Positions 1 to 8,760 of a stretch of DNA of 64,000 nucleotides are shown in pieces. The stretch lies in NCBI RefSeq assembly GCF_003850565.1, contig NZ_CP027706.1, positions 2,046,001-2,110,000 on the forward strand, read 5' to 3'. Each line of letters starts with the position of its first letter. The first letter of the stretch is position 1. A model generated the notes under the pieces. It saw only the letters and a program-made list of their open reading frames with translations. It was not told the DNA's origin and made no database searches. A program made the translations under genes and the position numbers. The DNA is from Pseudomonas sessilinigenes (GTDB lineage: Bacteria > Pseudomonadota > Gammaproteobacteria > Pseudomonadales > Pseudomonadaceae).

Positions 1-299
1 TGGACACCTGCCGCGATGAGTTCGATCTGATCTTCATCGACCCGCCGACCTTCTCCAACTCCAAGCGCATGGAAGGGGTGTTCGACGTACAGCGCGACCA
101 GGTGCAGTTGCTCGACTTGGCCATGGCTCGCCTGGCACCTGGCGGCGTGCTGTATTTCTCCAACAACTTCCGCAAGTTCCAGCTGGATGAAAACCTGGCT
201 GCGCGCTACCAGGTGGAGGAGATCACGGCGAGCACCATCGACCCGGATTTTGCCCGTAACGGCAAGATCCACCGTGCCTGGAAGATCACCACTCGCTGA
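1..299 (+). CDS. rlmL: RlmL (RlmKL) 23S rRNA methyltransferase, C-terminal end
   Basis: This is the 3' end of a gene that enters from the left edge; the frame is open from base 3. The translated piece starts with a DPPTFSNSK motif, which is the catalytic NPPY-like loop of the C-terminal RlmK methyltransferase domain, and ends in the family's usual HRAWKITTR tail. The full protein methylates G2445 (m2G) and G2069 (m7G) of 23S rRNA using S-adenosylmethionine in the cytoplasm. Only the last ~98 residues are visible, so nothing can be said about the THUMP and RlmL halves. A hairpin follows at 320-337. Family assignment is firm because the tail matches known RlmKL proteins closely. Confidence 0.9.
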   Translation, partial: DTCRDEFDLIFIDPPTFSNSKRMEGVFDVQRDQVQLLDLAMARLAPGGVLYFSNNFRKFQLDENLAARYQVEEITASTIDPDFARNGKIHRAWKITTR

Positions 300-319
300 T
301 GACAGGATAAGTCCCCCAG

Positions 320-337
320 GGCCTGAATTTTCAGGCC
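320..337 (+). terminator. Hairpin after rlmL
   Basis: GGCCTGAA (320-327) and TTCAGGCC (330-337) form a perfect 8-bp stem with a 2-base centre, 20 bases after the rlmL stop. There is no proper T-run after it, so it may be a weak terminator or an mRNA-stabilising hairpin. Confidence 0.4.
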
Positions 338-435
338 TTGGAGTGGCTTGATACTGGTCAAATTAATGGCTAATGGCTATAACTCACAACACGTTCGAAT
401 GACACCCAAACTCGCTGGCGTGATGAGTTCTACTT

Positions 436-2835
436 ATGCCGTTGCATGTGGTACGCCCGAAGATCCTGGGTTTCATCAGTGAAGAAGTATCCGCCTGGCT
501 GGTGGCCCTTTTGGTGCTGCTGGCCGGTTGCATCCTGACCGGGCTGCTGGCCTGGTCCACCTACAACCTGAACAAGCAACAGCTGCGCCAGCGCTTCCAG
601 TTGCTGGCCAGCGAGCGCTATAGCCGTATCGAAGAACGCTTTCAGGACCAGGAGCAGCGCCTGGACGGCTTGCGGCGGTTCTTCGTCAATTCCGATCAGG
701 TCACGCGCCAGGATTTCGATGGTTACGCCAAGCCACTGTTGCGTCGTACCCAGGCCTACGCCTGGGCGCCGCTGGTCAGTCGGGCCCAGCGCCCGGCGTT
801 CGAGCAGGCGGTACGGGAGCAGGGCGTGGCGGGGTTCAGCATTCTGCAATTGAATGCTGCCGGCGAGATGGAACCCGCTGGCGACCAGGATGACTATGCA
901 CCGGTGCTCTACAGCCAGACCCAGAGTCCAATGGGCTCGCCGCTGGGCTACGACCTGCTGGCCCAGCCCCTGCGTCGGGCGACGCTGGAGCGTGCGCGGG
1001 AACGGGACGGCATGGCCGTCTCGCCGCCGGTGCACCTGGTGGCGGTCGATCCGGCCTATGCCAGGGGTGTGGTGCTGGCAGCGCCAGTCAGGCGCGCGGC
1101 GAACAATGCAGGCACGTCGTCGCGCCCCGATGGTTTTGTGCTGGCGGTGATCAGCCTGCGGCAACTGGTGGCCGACGGCCTGCCGGTGCCGGCCAGTGAC
1201 AACCTCTCGGTGCGTATCCTCGACCTGTCCATTGAGGGCCGGCACGAGGTGCTCTATGAGTCGAATAACCCGCCGATCGACAGCTACCTGACCGCTAGCC
1301 GGCTGCTGCGCCTGGCCGACCGTGACTACCAGGTGGATATCCGTCCCGGCGCGGCGTTCCTGCATGCCAATCATTTTTCCCTGGGCAGCCTGGTGATTCT
1401 AGGTGGCCTGCTCAGCGTGCTGCTCAGCGCCTTGCTCTATGTGCTGGTGAGCCAGCGGCAACGGGCCCTGACCCTGGTCGAACACCGCACGGCACAACTG
1501 CGCAGCCGCGAGCAGGAGTTGCGTGGCACCCATAGCCAGCTGCGCAGCGTGCTCAATGCCGCCACCCAAGTGGCGATCATCGCGACCGACCTGCGTGGAG
1601 TGATCACCACGTTCAACGCGGGCGCCGAGCACATGCTCGGCTACAGCAGCGCCGAAGTAGTGGGCCACCTGACCCTGGAAAGCCTGCACCTGCCCCAGGA
1701 GCTGGAGAGCTGGGCGCAAAGCCTGAGCCAGCGCTATGGCAAGCCCATCCCGGTGTCCCAGGCGATGCTGGTAGAGGAAGGCATGATGGCCGGGCACGAG
1801 GCCAGGGAGTGGACCCTGGTGCGCCGCGATGGCAGTCACTTGTCGGTGAACATGCTGGCCACCCCGGTGCTCGATGATCAGGGGTTGTGGATCGGCCACC
1901 TGGCGATTTGCATCGATATCACCGAGCGCAAGCGCGTGCACGAGGCCCTGGCGGCCCGGGATCGCCTGCTCAAGAGACTCAGCGCCCATGTTCCTGGCGG
2001 CATCTACCAGTTCAAGATGGACGCCGATGGGCACACCAGCTTCACCTACGCCAGCGACGGTATTCGTGAGATCTACGAGATCGATCCACAACAACTGCAG
2101 GAGGATGCGGCGTCGGTGTTCGAACGTATTCATCCGGAGGACGTGGAGCGAATCACGCAGTCGATCCGGGTCTCGGCGCAGAACTTGAGCCCTTGGCGCG
2201 AGGAGTACCGGGTCTGCCTGCCGGAGCGTGGCCTGCGCTGGATGCGCGGCGCGGCGAGCCCGGAGAGCTTGCCAGGTGGCGGCGTGCTATGGCACGGCTA
2301 CATCTCGGATATCTCCGATCTCAAGCGGGTCGAGGAAGAATTGCGGGCGCTGTCGGTCACCGACTCCCTGACCGGTATTTACAACCGGCGGTATTTCCAG
2401 GAGCAGTTGCAGCACGAGATGCAGCGGCTGGAGCGCAGCGGTGGCGAGATGGCGGTGATCATGCTGGATATCGATCACTTCAAGCGCATCAACGACCAGT
2501 ATGGCCATGCCGTGGGCGACCAGGTGTTGCGCAGTGTCTGCGAGCGCATCGGCCGGCGCCTGCGACGCACGGATGTGTTCTGCCGCCTTGGCGGCGAGGA
2601 GTTCATGCTCCTGTGCCCGGACACCAGTGGCCGCCAGGCACTGGTCCTGGCCGAGGAGCTGTGGCAGGGGCTGAGGGGCTTGCCGATCGATCCGGTAGGG
2701 ACGGTCACAGCCAGTTTCGGCATTGCCAGCTGGCATGAAGGCGAGGGGGCGGATGGTTTGCTGCTGCGGGCTGACTCCGGCGTCTATGCCGCCAAGCAGG
2801 CTGGGCGCGACCGGGTCCAGCCAGAACTGCCTTGA
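436..2835 (+). CDS. Membrane CHASE-PAS-PAS-GGDEF diguanylate cyclase
   Basis: The 799-residue protein has an N-terminal membrane helix (about 17-41), a periplasmic CHASE-type sensor region (about 65-270), a second membrane helix (about 314-340), two PAS domains (about 374-500 and 515-625) and a C-terminal GGDEF domain (about 638-797). The active-site loop is GGEEF at 719-723, which is a functional variant. The RxxD product-inhibition site (R710-D713) sits exactly five residues before it, so it should make cyclic di-GMP from two GTP and be feedback inhibited. There is no EAL domain. The ligand of the CHASE domain is unknown. It stands alone between rlmL and the convergent dacB; the start has only a weak ribosome binding site. 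Confidence 0.88.
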   Translation: MPLHVVRPKILGFISEEVSAWLVALLVLLAGCILTGLLAWSTYNLNKQQLRQRFQLLASERYSRIEERFQDQEQRLDGLRRFFVNSDQVTRQDFDGYAKPLLRRTQAYAWAPLVSRAQRPAFEQAVREQGVAGFSILQLNAAGEMEPAGDQDDYAPVLYSQTQSPMGSPLGYDLLAQPLRRATLERARERDGMAVSPPVHLVAVDPAYARGVVLAAPVRRAANNAGTSSRPDGFVLAVISLRQLVADGLPVPASDNLSVRILDLSIEGRHEVLYESNNPPIDSYLTASRLLRLADRDYQVDIRPGAAFLHANHFSLGSLVILGGLLSVLLSALLYVLVSQRQRALTLVEHRTAQLRSREQELRGTHSQLRSVLNAATQVAIIATDLRGVITTFNAGAEHMLGYSSAEVVGHLTLESLHLPQELESWAQSLSQRYGKPIPVSQAMLVEEGMMAGHEAREWTLVRRDGSHLSVNMLATPVLDDQGLWIGHLAICIDITERKRVHEALAARDRLLKRLSAHVPGGIYQFKMDADGHTSFTYASDGIREIYEIDPQQLQEDAASVFERIHPEDVERITQSIRVSAQNLSPWREEYRVCLPERGLRWMRGAASPESLPGGGVLWHGYISDISDLKRVEEELRALSVTDSLTGIYNRRYFQEQLQHEMQRLERSGGEMAVIMLDIDHFKRINDQYGHAVGDQVLRSVCERIGRRLRRTDVFCRLGGEEFMLLCPDTSGRQALVLAEELWQGLRGLPIDPVGTVTASFGIASWHEGEGADGLLLRADSGVYAAKQAGRDRVQPELP

Positions 2836-2877
2836 ACAGCGACGACGGCGCGCCTGGCGCCGCCGTCGACAGCGGGA

Positions 2878-4338
2878 TTACAGCGCCGAGGCGCTGGCGG
2901 CCAGCTTGGGCTGGCGGTACAGGTCCAGCAGGACCTGGTCCAGCACCGAGGAGGCGCCGAACGGTTGTGGGTCGTTGAGGATCGCCACCACCGCCCAGGT
3001 GTTGCCATTGTCGTCGCGGCTGTAGCCGGCGATGGCGCGGACGGTGTTCAGGGTGCCGGTCTTGATATGGGCTTCACCGGACATCGCCGTGCGCTTGAGG
3101 CGCTTGCGCATGGTACCGTCCATGCCGGCGATCGGCATCGAGCTGATGAACTCGGCGGCGTAGGGGCTTTTCCAGGCCGCTTGCAGCAGGCCGGCCATCT
3201 CCCGGGCACTGACTCGTTCGGCGCGGGACAGGCCTGAGCCGTTCTCCATCACCAGGTGCGGCGAGGTAATGCCTTTCTTGGCCAGCCATTGGCGGATAAC
3301 CCGCTGTGCGGCCTTGGCATCGTCGCCATCGGCTTCGTTGCGGTACTTGGCACCCAGGCTCAGGAACAATTGCTGGGCCATGGTGTTGTTGCTGTATTTG
3401 TTGATGTCGCGGATGACTTCCGCCAGGTCCGGGGAGAATGCCCGGGCCAGGACCTTGGCATCCTTGGGCACCACGGCCAGGCGATCCTGGCCCTGGATGC
3501 TGCCGCCCAGTTCGCTCCAGATCGCCCGTACCGCACCGGCGGTGTAGGTGGCGTGGTCCAGCAGCGACAGGTAGGTCTGCGAACTGCAGCCGTCGCCCAG
3601 TTGGCCGCCGACCGTGACGATTACGCTGCCGTCGGCCTGGGTCACCGGGTTGTAGCGCACGTCCCCCGTGCATTGCTTGCCGCCCAGGGCCTTGACCTGG
3701 TTGTCGATGCGGATCTTGGCGATTGGCGGCTCCACCGATACCAATACCCGCCCGGAATCGTTGCGGGCGACAAAGCGCAGGGCCTTGAGGTTGACCATCA
3801 GCGAGTCGGGCTTGACCAGGAACGGTTTGTTCTCGTCGTTGCCATCGTCATTGAATTCCGGCAACTGCGGTTGCACGAAATAGTTGCGGTCCAGCACCAG
3901 GTCGCCCGTGACTTGCTGCACGCCGTTGGCGCGCAGGTCGCGCATCAGCAACCAGAGCTTCTCCATGTTCAGCTTGGGGTCGCCGCCGCCCTTGAGGTAC
4001 AGGTTGCCATTGAGGATGCCGCCACTGAGGGTGCCGTCGGTATAGAACTCGGTTTTCCACTGGTGGGTCGGGCCGAGCATTTCCAGGGCGGCGTAGGTGG
4101 TCACCAGCTTCATGGTGGAGGCCGGGTTGACCGAGACATCGGCGTTGAAAATGGTCGGGGTGCCTGGTCCGTTCAGGGGCAGCATCACCAGGGACAAGGC
4201 GTTGTCCGGGAGCTTGGCGGCCTTGAGGGCTTGTTGCACCTTCGGGGTCAGGGTGGTGTTGACGGGGGCGGCGTAGGCCTGGAACGCCAGAGGGAGGAGG
4301 GCACTGGCCAGCAGTAGGGGGCGCAACGATTTGATCAT
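2878..4338 (-). CDS. dacB: D-alanyl-D-alanine carboxypeptidase/endopeptidase (PBP4)
   Basis: A class C penicillin-binding protein of 486 residues that trims or cleaves peptidoglycan cross-links in the periplasm. The three active-site motifs are visible: STMK at 74-77 (nucleophile S74), SNN at 316-318 and KTG at 426-428. The large insert between the first two motifs is typical of DacB. I place the start at 4338 because the protein then begins MIKSLRPLLLASALL, a good signal peptide ending near AYA; a longer in-frame start at 4431 would add a non-signal leader. It converges with the upstream diguanylate cyclase gene and stands alone. Confidence 0.92.
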   Translation of the reverse strand: MIKSLRPLLLASALLPLAFQAYAAPVNTTLTPKVQQALKAAKLPDNALSLVMLPLNGPGTPTIFNADVSVNPASTMKLVTTYAALEMLGPTHQWKTEFYTDGTLSGGILNGNLYLKGGGDPKLNMEKLWLLMRDLRANGVQQVTGDLVLDRNYFVQPQLPEFNDDGNDENKPFLVKPDSLMVNLKALRFVARNDSGRVLVSVEPPIAKIRIDNQVKALGGKQCTGDVRYNPVTQADGSVIVTVGGQLGDGCSSQTYLSLLDHATYTAGAVRAIWSELGGSIQGQDRLAVVPKDAKVLARAFSPDLAEVIRDINKYSNNTMAQQLFLSLGAKYRNEADGDDAKAAQRVIRQWLAKKGITSPHLVMENGSGLSRAERVSAREMAGLLQAAWKSPYAAEFISSMPIAGMDGTMRKRLKRTAMSGEAHIKTGTLNTVRAIAGYSRDDNGNTWAVVAILNDPQPFGASSVLDQVLLDLYRQPKLAASASAL

Positions 4339-4572
4339 GGGAAATGGAACCCTGCAGTCGAGGGGAGAAAAGGCGAGGGGTGTAGACAAAAATCCCTCAG
4401 TGGTCGTGAAAGAGTCGGCATTATGCCCCAAGGTGTAGTGGCTTGTGCCGTACCTCGGCCTGACAGGGGGGGATTTTTTTTACCAATGGCCGACCGGCGT
4501 TCCCATAGAGTCAGGCAATCGCCCGGCTAAGCTGGTAAAGTGCCGCCCGTTATTACTTATGAGGATTGTTCC

Positions 4573-4917
4573 ATGGCCACTAACCGTTCCCGCCGCCTGC
4601 GCAAAAAACTCTGCGTAGATGAGTTCCAGGAGTTGGGTTTTGAGCTGAACCTGGATTTCAAAGAAGATCTGTCCGATGAAGCCATCGACGCTTTCCTCGA
4701 CGCATTTCTCAAAGAGGCGATGGAAGCCAACGGCCTGGGTTATGTCGGCGGCGACGACTTCGGCCTGGTTTGCCTGAGCAAGCGTGGTTCGGTCAGCGAA
4801 GAGCAGCGTGCCACCGTAGAGGCCTGGCTCAAGGCTCGCACCGAGCTGACCAACGTTGAAGTCAGCCCGCTGCTGGACGTCTGGTACCCGGACAACGCGA
4901 TCAACCCGACCGCGTGA
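4573..4917 (+). CDS. yggL: YggL family (DUF469) protein
   Basis: A 114-residue acidic protein with a short basic N-terminus (NRSRRLRKKLC). It matches the YggL/DUF469 family throughout, including the central GYVGGDDFGL stretch. The E. coli relative has been reported to bind the 50S ribosomal subunit; the exact role is unclear. The ATG at 4573 is preceded by GAGGA at 4561-4565, which decides the start over an upstream in-frame possibility at 4540. It is monocistronic and is followed by a hairpin at 4924-4953. Confidence 0.85.
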   Translation: MATNRSRRLRKKLCVDEFQELGFELNLDFKEDLSDEAIDAFLDAFLKEAMEANGLGYVGGDDFGLVCLSKRGSVSEEQRATVEAWLKARTELTNVEVSPLLDVWYPDNAINPTA

Positions 4918-4923
4918 TGTCAT

Positions 4924-4960
4924 GCATGGGCGGCCCGTCCGGGCCGTCCATGCGTTGTTG
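4924..4960 (+). terminator. Probable yggL terminator
   Basis: A 13-bp stem (4924-4936 with 4941-4953, one G-U pair) and 4-base loop starts seven bases after the yggL stop and is followed by GTTGTTGC. The T-rich tail is poor. Confidence 0.5.
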
Positions 4961-5066
4961 CCCCAGGGCAACCTGTCGATTTTTCCCTAATGCTTGCCGT
5001 TTCTGCCTCGGGCCAGTCCCGGGCCTTGTCGTGGGCGCCTTTTGCCCGGCAGGCCGGGCACCGGCT

Positions 5067-6257
5067 TCACGCATTGCGCCAGTTCAGGATTATCAGGGTC
5101 AGGACGCCGGCAACGATGCCCCAGAATGCCGAGCCCACGGAGAACAGGGTCAAGCCGGATGCCGTGACCATGAAGGTGATCAGCGCCGCTTCACGCTCCT
5201 TGCTCTGGCTCATGGCGATGCTCAGGCCGTTGATGATGGAGCCGAACAGCGCCAGGGCGGCGATCGACAGCACCAGCTCCTTGGGCAAGGCCGCGAACAA
5301 GGCGGCCAGGGTCGCGCCGAAGGTCCCCGCGACGCCATAGAAGATCCCGCACCAGACCGCTGCGGTGTAGCGCTTGCCATGGTCTTCATGGGCATGGGGG
5401 CCGGTGCAGATCGCTGCGCTGATCGCTGCCAGGTTGATGCCATGGGAACCGAAGGGGGCCAGCAGCAACGAGGCCAGGCCGGTGGCGGTGATCAGTGGCG
5501 AGGCCGGTACGTTGTAGCCGTCGGCGCGCAGCACGGCGACGCCAGGCATGTTCTGCGAGGTCATGGCGACCACGAACAGCGGGATACCGATGCTGATGGT
5601 GGCGGCGAGGGAGAAGTGCGGCGTGGTCCAGACCGGGGTGGCCACTTCCAGCTGGAAATGACTGAAGTCCAGCAGCCCCATCAAGCCGGAGAGGGCGGTA
5701 CCGATCAGCAGCGCTGCCAGCACCGCATAGCGCGGCGACAGGCGCTTGACCACCAGGTAAGTGAAGAACATGCCCAGCACCAGTCCCGTGCGATGTTGGG
5801 CGGCGACGAAGATCTCGCTGCCGATCTTGAACAGGATTCCCGCCAACAGGGCGGCTGCGAGGGAAGCCGGGATCTTTTTCACCAGGCGCTCGAAGCTGCC
5901 GGTGAGCCCGCAAATGATGACCAGCACCGCACAGGTGATATAGGCGCCGATGGCTTCGCCGTAGGTCACGCCTCCCAGGCTGGTGATCAGCAGTGCGGCG
6001 CCGGGAGTCGACCAGGCGATGGTGATGGGGGTGCGATAGCGCAGGGACAGGCCGATGCTGCACACCGCCATGCCGATGGACAGGGCCCAGATCCACGAGG
6101 AAATCTGGCCGCTGCTCAGGCCAGCGGCCTGGCCGGCCTGGAACATCAGGACCAGGGAGCTGGTGTAGCCGGTCATCATGGCGATGAAGCCAGCCACGAT
6201 GGCAGAAGGCGAAGTGTCGGCCAGAGGGCGCAATTGCGCGGGAGTGGCATCGGGCAT
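5067..6257 (-). CDS. BenE-family membrane transporter
   Basis: A 396-residue inner-membrane protein with about 11-12 hydrophobic segments. It belongs to the BenE (benzoate/H+ symporter) family, a relative of the NCS2/SulP-type carriers; motifs such as SWIWALSIGMAV and PGAALLITSLGG fit the family. I chose the start at 6257 (MPDATPAQL) because AAGGAAAC lies just upstream; a frame back to 6455 has no good ribosome site and a non-membrane leader. No benzoate genes are nearby. The neighbours are a GntR regulator and, further on, purine genes, so the true substrate is open. Confidence 0.82.
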   Translation of the reverse strand: MPDATPAQLRPLADTSPSAIVAGFIAMMTGYTSSLVLMFQAGQAAGLSSGQISSWIWALSIGMAVCSIGLSLRYRTPITIAWSTPGAALLITSLGGVTYGEAIGAYITCAVLVIICGLTGSFERLVKKIPASLAAALLAGILFKIGSEIFVAAQHRTGLVLGMFFTYLVVKRLSPRYAVLAALLIGTALSGLMGLLDFSHFQLEVATPVWTTPHFSLAATISIGIPLFVVAMTSQNMPGVAVLRADGYNVPASPLITATGLASLLLAPFGSHGINLAAISAAICTGPHAHEDHGKRYTAAVWCGIFYGVAGTFGATLAALFAALPKELVLSIAALALFGSIINGLSIAMSQSKEREAALITFMVTASGLTLFSVGSAFWGIVAGVLTLIILNWRNA

Positions 6258-6562
6258 TGCTGCTGTTTCCTTGTTCTTGAAAGACGCAACGGACGGTTGT
6301 GGCCTGTTGATCCACGCTGGGCGTGCAATGGGCGGGTACTGAGGTCCGGGGGGCAAGCCTAAACTCAAAAGTGGCGGGACATTGCCATACAGCCGCGGCT
6401 GCAAACAGCCGTACAGTCGTGGCAGGCGAAAACAGTCGCTACTAATGATCCTCAAGGGTTGTGTACAATGTGCGCTTGTTTTAACGCGATACTTGCCAGC
6501 GACCCACCGTGGCGTATTAAAGTCACGCTGACATCGCCGCAGTCCTCCCGACCCGAGTGCCC
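6258..6562. other. Divergent intergenic region, benE-like / GntR
   Basis: About 305 bases without a supported gene. It must hold the promoters for the transporter (minus) and the GntR regulator (plus). A TTGTGTACAA dyad at 6459-6468 overlaps a TACAAT -10-like hexamer (6464-6469). No RNA gene or repeat was recognised here. Confidence 0.6.
6459..6468 (+). promoter_or_regulatory. TTGTNNACAA operator-like dyad before the GntR gene
   Basis: TTGTGTACAA has the TTGT-N2-ACAA symmetry of several GntR-family operators and overlaps a -10-like TACAAT. A near copy (TTGTATACA) lies before the next regulator gene at 7439-7447. Autoregulation by the adjacent GntR protein is an inference. Confidence 0.45.
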
Positions 6563-7327
6563 ATGAACGAACAGTTGCAACCCCTGAAGAAACAACCGCG
6601 AGCAGGCAAGGCCGGTCGCAGCGGTACCCAGGACGATATCGTCTACGCGCACATCTTCGAGGCCATCCTCGAGCAGCGCCTGGCGCCCGGCACCAAGTTG
6701 AGCGAAGAGGCGTTGGGGGAGATCTTCGGAGTCAGCCGTACCATCATCCGTCGCGCCTTGTCGCGTCTGGCCCATGAAGGCGTGGTGCTGCTGCGTCCCA
6801 ACCGTGGGGCGGTAGTGGCCAGCCCGAGCGTCGAGGAAGCGCGCCAGGTGTTCCTCGCCCGGCGCCTGGTGGAGCGGGCCATCACCGAGCTGGCCGTGCA
6901 GCACGCCACCACTGAGCAGTTGCTGGAGTTGCGGCAGATGGTCAACGAGGAGCGCGACAGCTTTTCCCGTGGCGATCGTGGTGCCGGCATCCGCCTTTCC
7001 GGCGAGTTCCACCTGAAGCTGGCGGAGGCGGCGAAAAATGCCCCGCTGATCAGCTTCCAACGCAGCCTGGTGTCCCAGACTTCGCTGATCATCGCCCAGT
7101 ATGAAAGTGGCAACCGCTCCCATTGCTCCTACGATGAGCACACCCAGCTGATCGATGCCATCGAGGCCCGGGATGCCGAGTTGGCGGTGAACCTGATGAT
7201 GCATCACATGGATCACATCGACAGCAAGCTCAATCTCGACGAGGAAAGTGCCTCGGACGACTTGCACGCGGTGTTTTCGCACCTGCTGCAAACCAAGAAG
7301 CCAGGTCGCTCCAGCGCCAAGCTGTAA
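6563..7327 (+). CDS. GntR-family (FCD) transcriptional regulator
   Basis: A 254-residue regulator. After a basic, flexible leader (1-25) comes a winged helix-turn-helix of the GntR type (about 27-90, with LSEEALGEIFGVSRTIIRRA) and then an all-helical FCD ligand domain (about 95-225) with the expected His and Asp metal/ligand residues (FHLKLAEAA, MMHHMDHI). FCD regulators sense small organic acids or related metabolites. An in-frame GTG lies two codons upstream at 6557; I prefer the ATG at 6563. It is divergent from the BenE-type transporter, its most likely target, and is followed by a strong terminator. Confidence 0.87.
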   Translation: MNEQLQPLKKQPRAGKAGRSGTQDDIVYAHIFEAILEQRLAPGTKLSEEALGEIFGVSRTIIRRALSRLAHEGVVLLRPNRGAVVASPSVEEARQVFLARRLVERAITELAVQHATTEQLLELRQMVNEERDSFSRGDRGAGIRLSGEFHLKLAEAAKNAPLISFQRSLVSQTSLIIAQYESGNRSHCSYDEHTQLIDAIEARDAELAVNLMMHHMDHIDSKLNLDEESASDDLHAVFSHLLQTKKPGRSSAKL

Positions 7328-7345
7328 TGCTCTTGCCCTGTTAAG

Positions 7346-7384
7346 AATCCCCCGCTCCATGGCTCATGGGGCGGGGGATTTTCG
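7346..7384 (+). terminator. Strong rho-independent terminator after GntR gene
   Basis: AATCCCCCGC (7346-7355) pairs perfectly with GCGGGGGATT (7371-7380), followed by TTCGTTTGG. It ends the GntR transcript 20 bases after the stop. Confidence 0.8.
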
Positions 7385-7438
7385 TTTGGCGAAGATGAAG
7401 AGTCGCGGGCGACAGATTGTTTTAATTTATTAAGTTAA

Positions 7439-7448
7439 TTGTATACAG
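7439..7448 (+). promoter_or_regulatory. TTGTATACAG operator-like dyad before LysR gene
   Basis: TTGTATACA matches the TTGT-N2-ACA dyad seen before the GntR gene (6459-6468) and overlaps a TATACA -10-like hexamer. This suggests one regulator may control both genes. Confidence 0.4.
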
Positions 7449-7523
7449 TTGCTGCCTTGAGGCCTGCGGCCGGCATTTTGCCGGCCCGAGGTCGCCTTTC
7501 GTCCCGCGCAAGGAGTCCAGGGC

Positions 7524-8498
7524 ATGAGCGGCAGAGCGCTGCGTATTCATTCTTCCGCGATCCATTATTTCGACATGGTGCGTCGCTGCCACTCGATCCG
7601 CGAGGCGGCCCGGCGCTTGAATGTCGCGTCTTCGGCCGTGAATCGGCAGATCCTCAAGATCGAGGACGAGATCGGTGCATCGCTGTTCGAGCGCTTGCCC
7701 GGTGGCTTGCGCTTGACCCTGGCCGGGGAAGTCTTCAGTCGCCATGTCAGCCTTGTGCTGCAAGACCTGGAGCGAGTGCGGCTGGAGTTCGATGCCTTGC
7801 GCGGCCTGAAGAGTGGGCATGTGGAGATCGCCACGGTGGAGGGGGCTACGGTCGAGTTGTTGCCCGCGGTGCTCAGGCGCATGCGTAGCCTGCATCCTCA
7901 GGTGACGATCGGTGTCACTGTGCAGGGCTCACAGGCGATCCCCCTGGCGCTGATCAATAACCGCGCCGACCTGGGCCTGGCGTTCGCCTTGCCCAGGGCG
8001 CCGGAGATTCGTCAACTGAGCGTTGGTCACTTTCGCCTGGGGGCGCTGGTCAGTCCCGAGCATCCCCTGGCCGACCGCGGCAGCGTGAATTTCGCCACTT
8101 GCGCCGAGCACGGCCTGATCCTGGCCAAGAGCCAGCTCTCGATCCATCACTTGCTGGCGCCCTTGCACAAAGGCCTGGGACTGTTGGACAAGCCGCCATT
8201 GCAAAGCAATTCCCTGGAGCTGGCCCGGCAGATGGCCCGGCACGGCATGGGCGTGGCTTTCCAGACCCGAATCGGGGTCGAAGCGGACCTGGCCAAGGGG
8301 GAGTTGCTGCACATCCCCTTGAGCGACCAGGGCGGCATCTACAGTGACCTGGGGCTTTATGCCCGCAGCGGTCGCGAATTGCCTGGCGCGGTGGAGGTCC
8401 TGGCTCATTTGCTCGATGAAGAGATCGGTGCACGCCAGCGCGCCGAGCGCACTTGCCGCCAGCCGACGCTCAATGTCGATCAGCTAAGGAAGTTGTAG
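7524..8498 (+). CDS. LysR-family transcriptional regulator
   Basis: A 324-residue LysR-type regulator: winged helix-turn-helix in residues about 10-70 (SIREAARRLNVASSAVNRQI), then a two-lobed substrate-binding fold from about 95 to 300. The start is set by AAGGAG at 7510-7515, nine bases before the ATG. It is transcribed toward the Tsx-like porin gene (8761) but a REP-type repeat pair lies between them, so they may not be one operon. The effector cannot be read from the sequence. Confidence 0.87.
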   Translation: MSGRALRIHSSAIHYFDMVRRCHSIREAARRLNVASSAVNRQILKIEDEIGASLFERLPGGLRLTLAGEVFSRHVSLVLQDLERVRLEFDALRGLKSGHVEIATVEGATVELLPAVLRRMRSLHPQVTIGVTVQGSQAIPLALINNRADLGLAFALPRAPEIRQLSVGHFRLGALVSPEHPLADRGSVNFATCAEHGLILAKSQLSIHHLLAPLHKGLGLLDKPPLQSNSLELARQMARHGMGVAFQTRIGVEADLAKGELLHIPLSDQGGIYSDLGLYARSGRELPGAVEVLAHLLDEEIGARQRAERTCRQPTLNVDQLRKL

Positions 8499-8597
8499 GA
8501 GCGAGGCGTACCCGCGATGGGCTTCAGAGCGCTGCGTTTACCCAGTCAATACGCGCCACCGTTGACGACCCTTGCGAGCAAGCTTCGCGCCTATAGG
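8494..8597. repeat. REPIN-like pair of inverted REP sequences
   Basis: TTGTAGGAGCGAGGCGTACC (from about 8493) and, in reverse orientation, GCGAGCAAGCTTCGCGCCTA (to about 8594) are two inverted REP-type palindromic units about 100 bases apart. They resemble the GTAGGAGCGAG-type REPs common in P. fluorescens-group intergenic DNA. The first unit begins at the very end of the LysR gene. Confidence 0.65.
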
Positions 8598-8760
8598 GGA
8601 TCGCCTCGCTTAACTGACCGGCATTAGCCCGGTGCTGCCGTTTTGGCAGCACGCCGGGCGATATTCTGTGCTTTGGCTCCTGCGGCGCTTGTGCCGATAC
8701 TGCGCCGGTCGGCAGCCAGCGAAGCTGTCATGAGCCACACCGCCACAGGACATAATAAAA

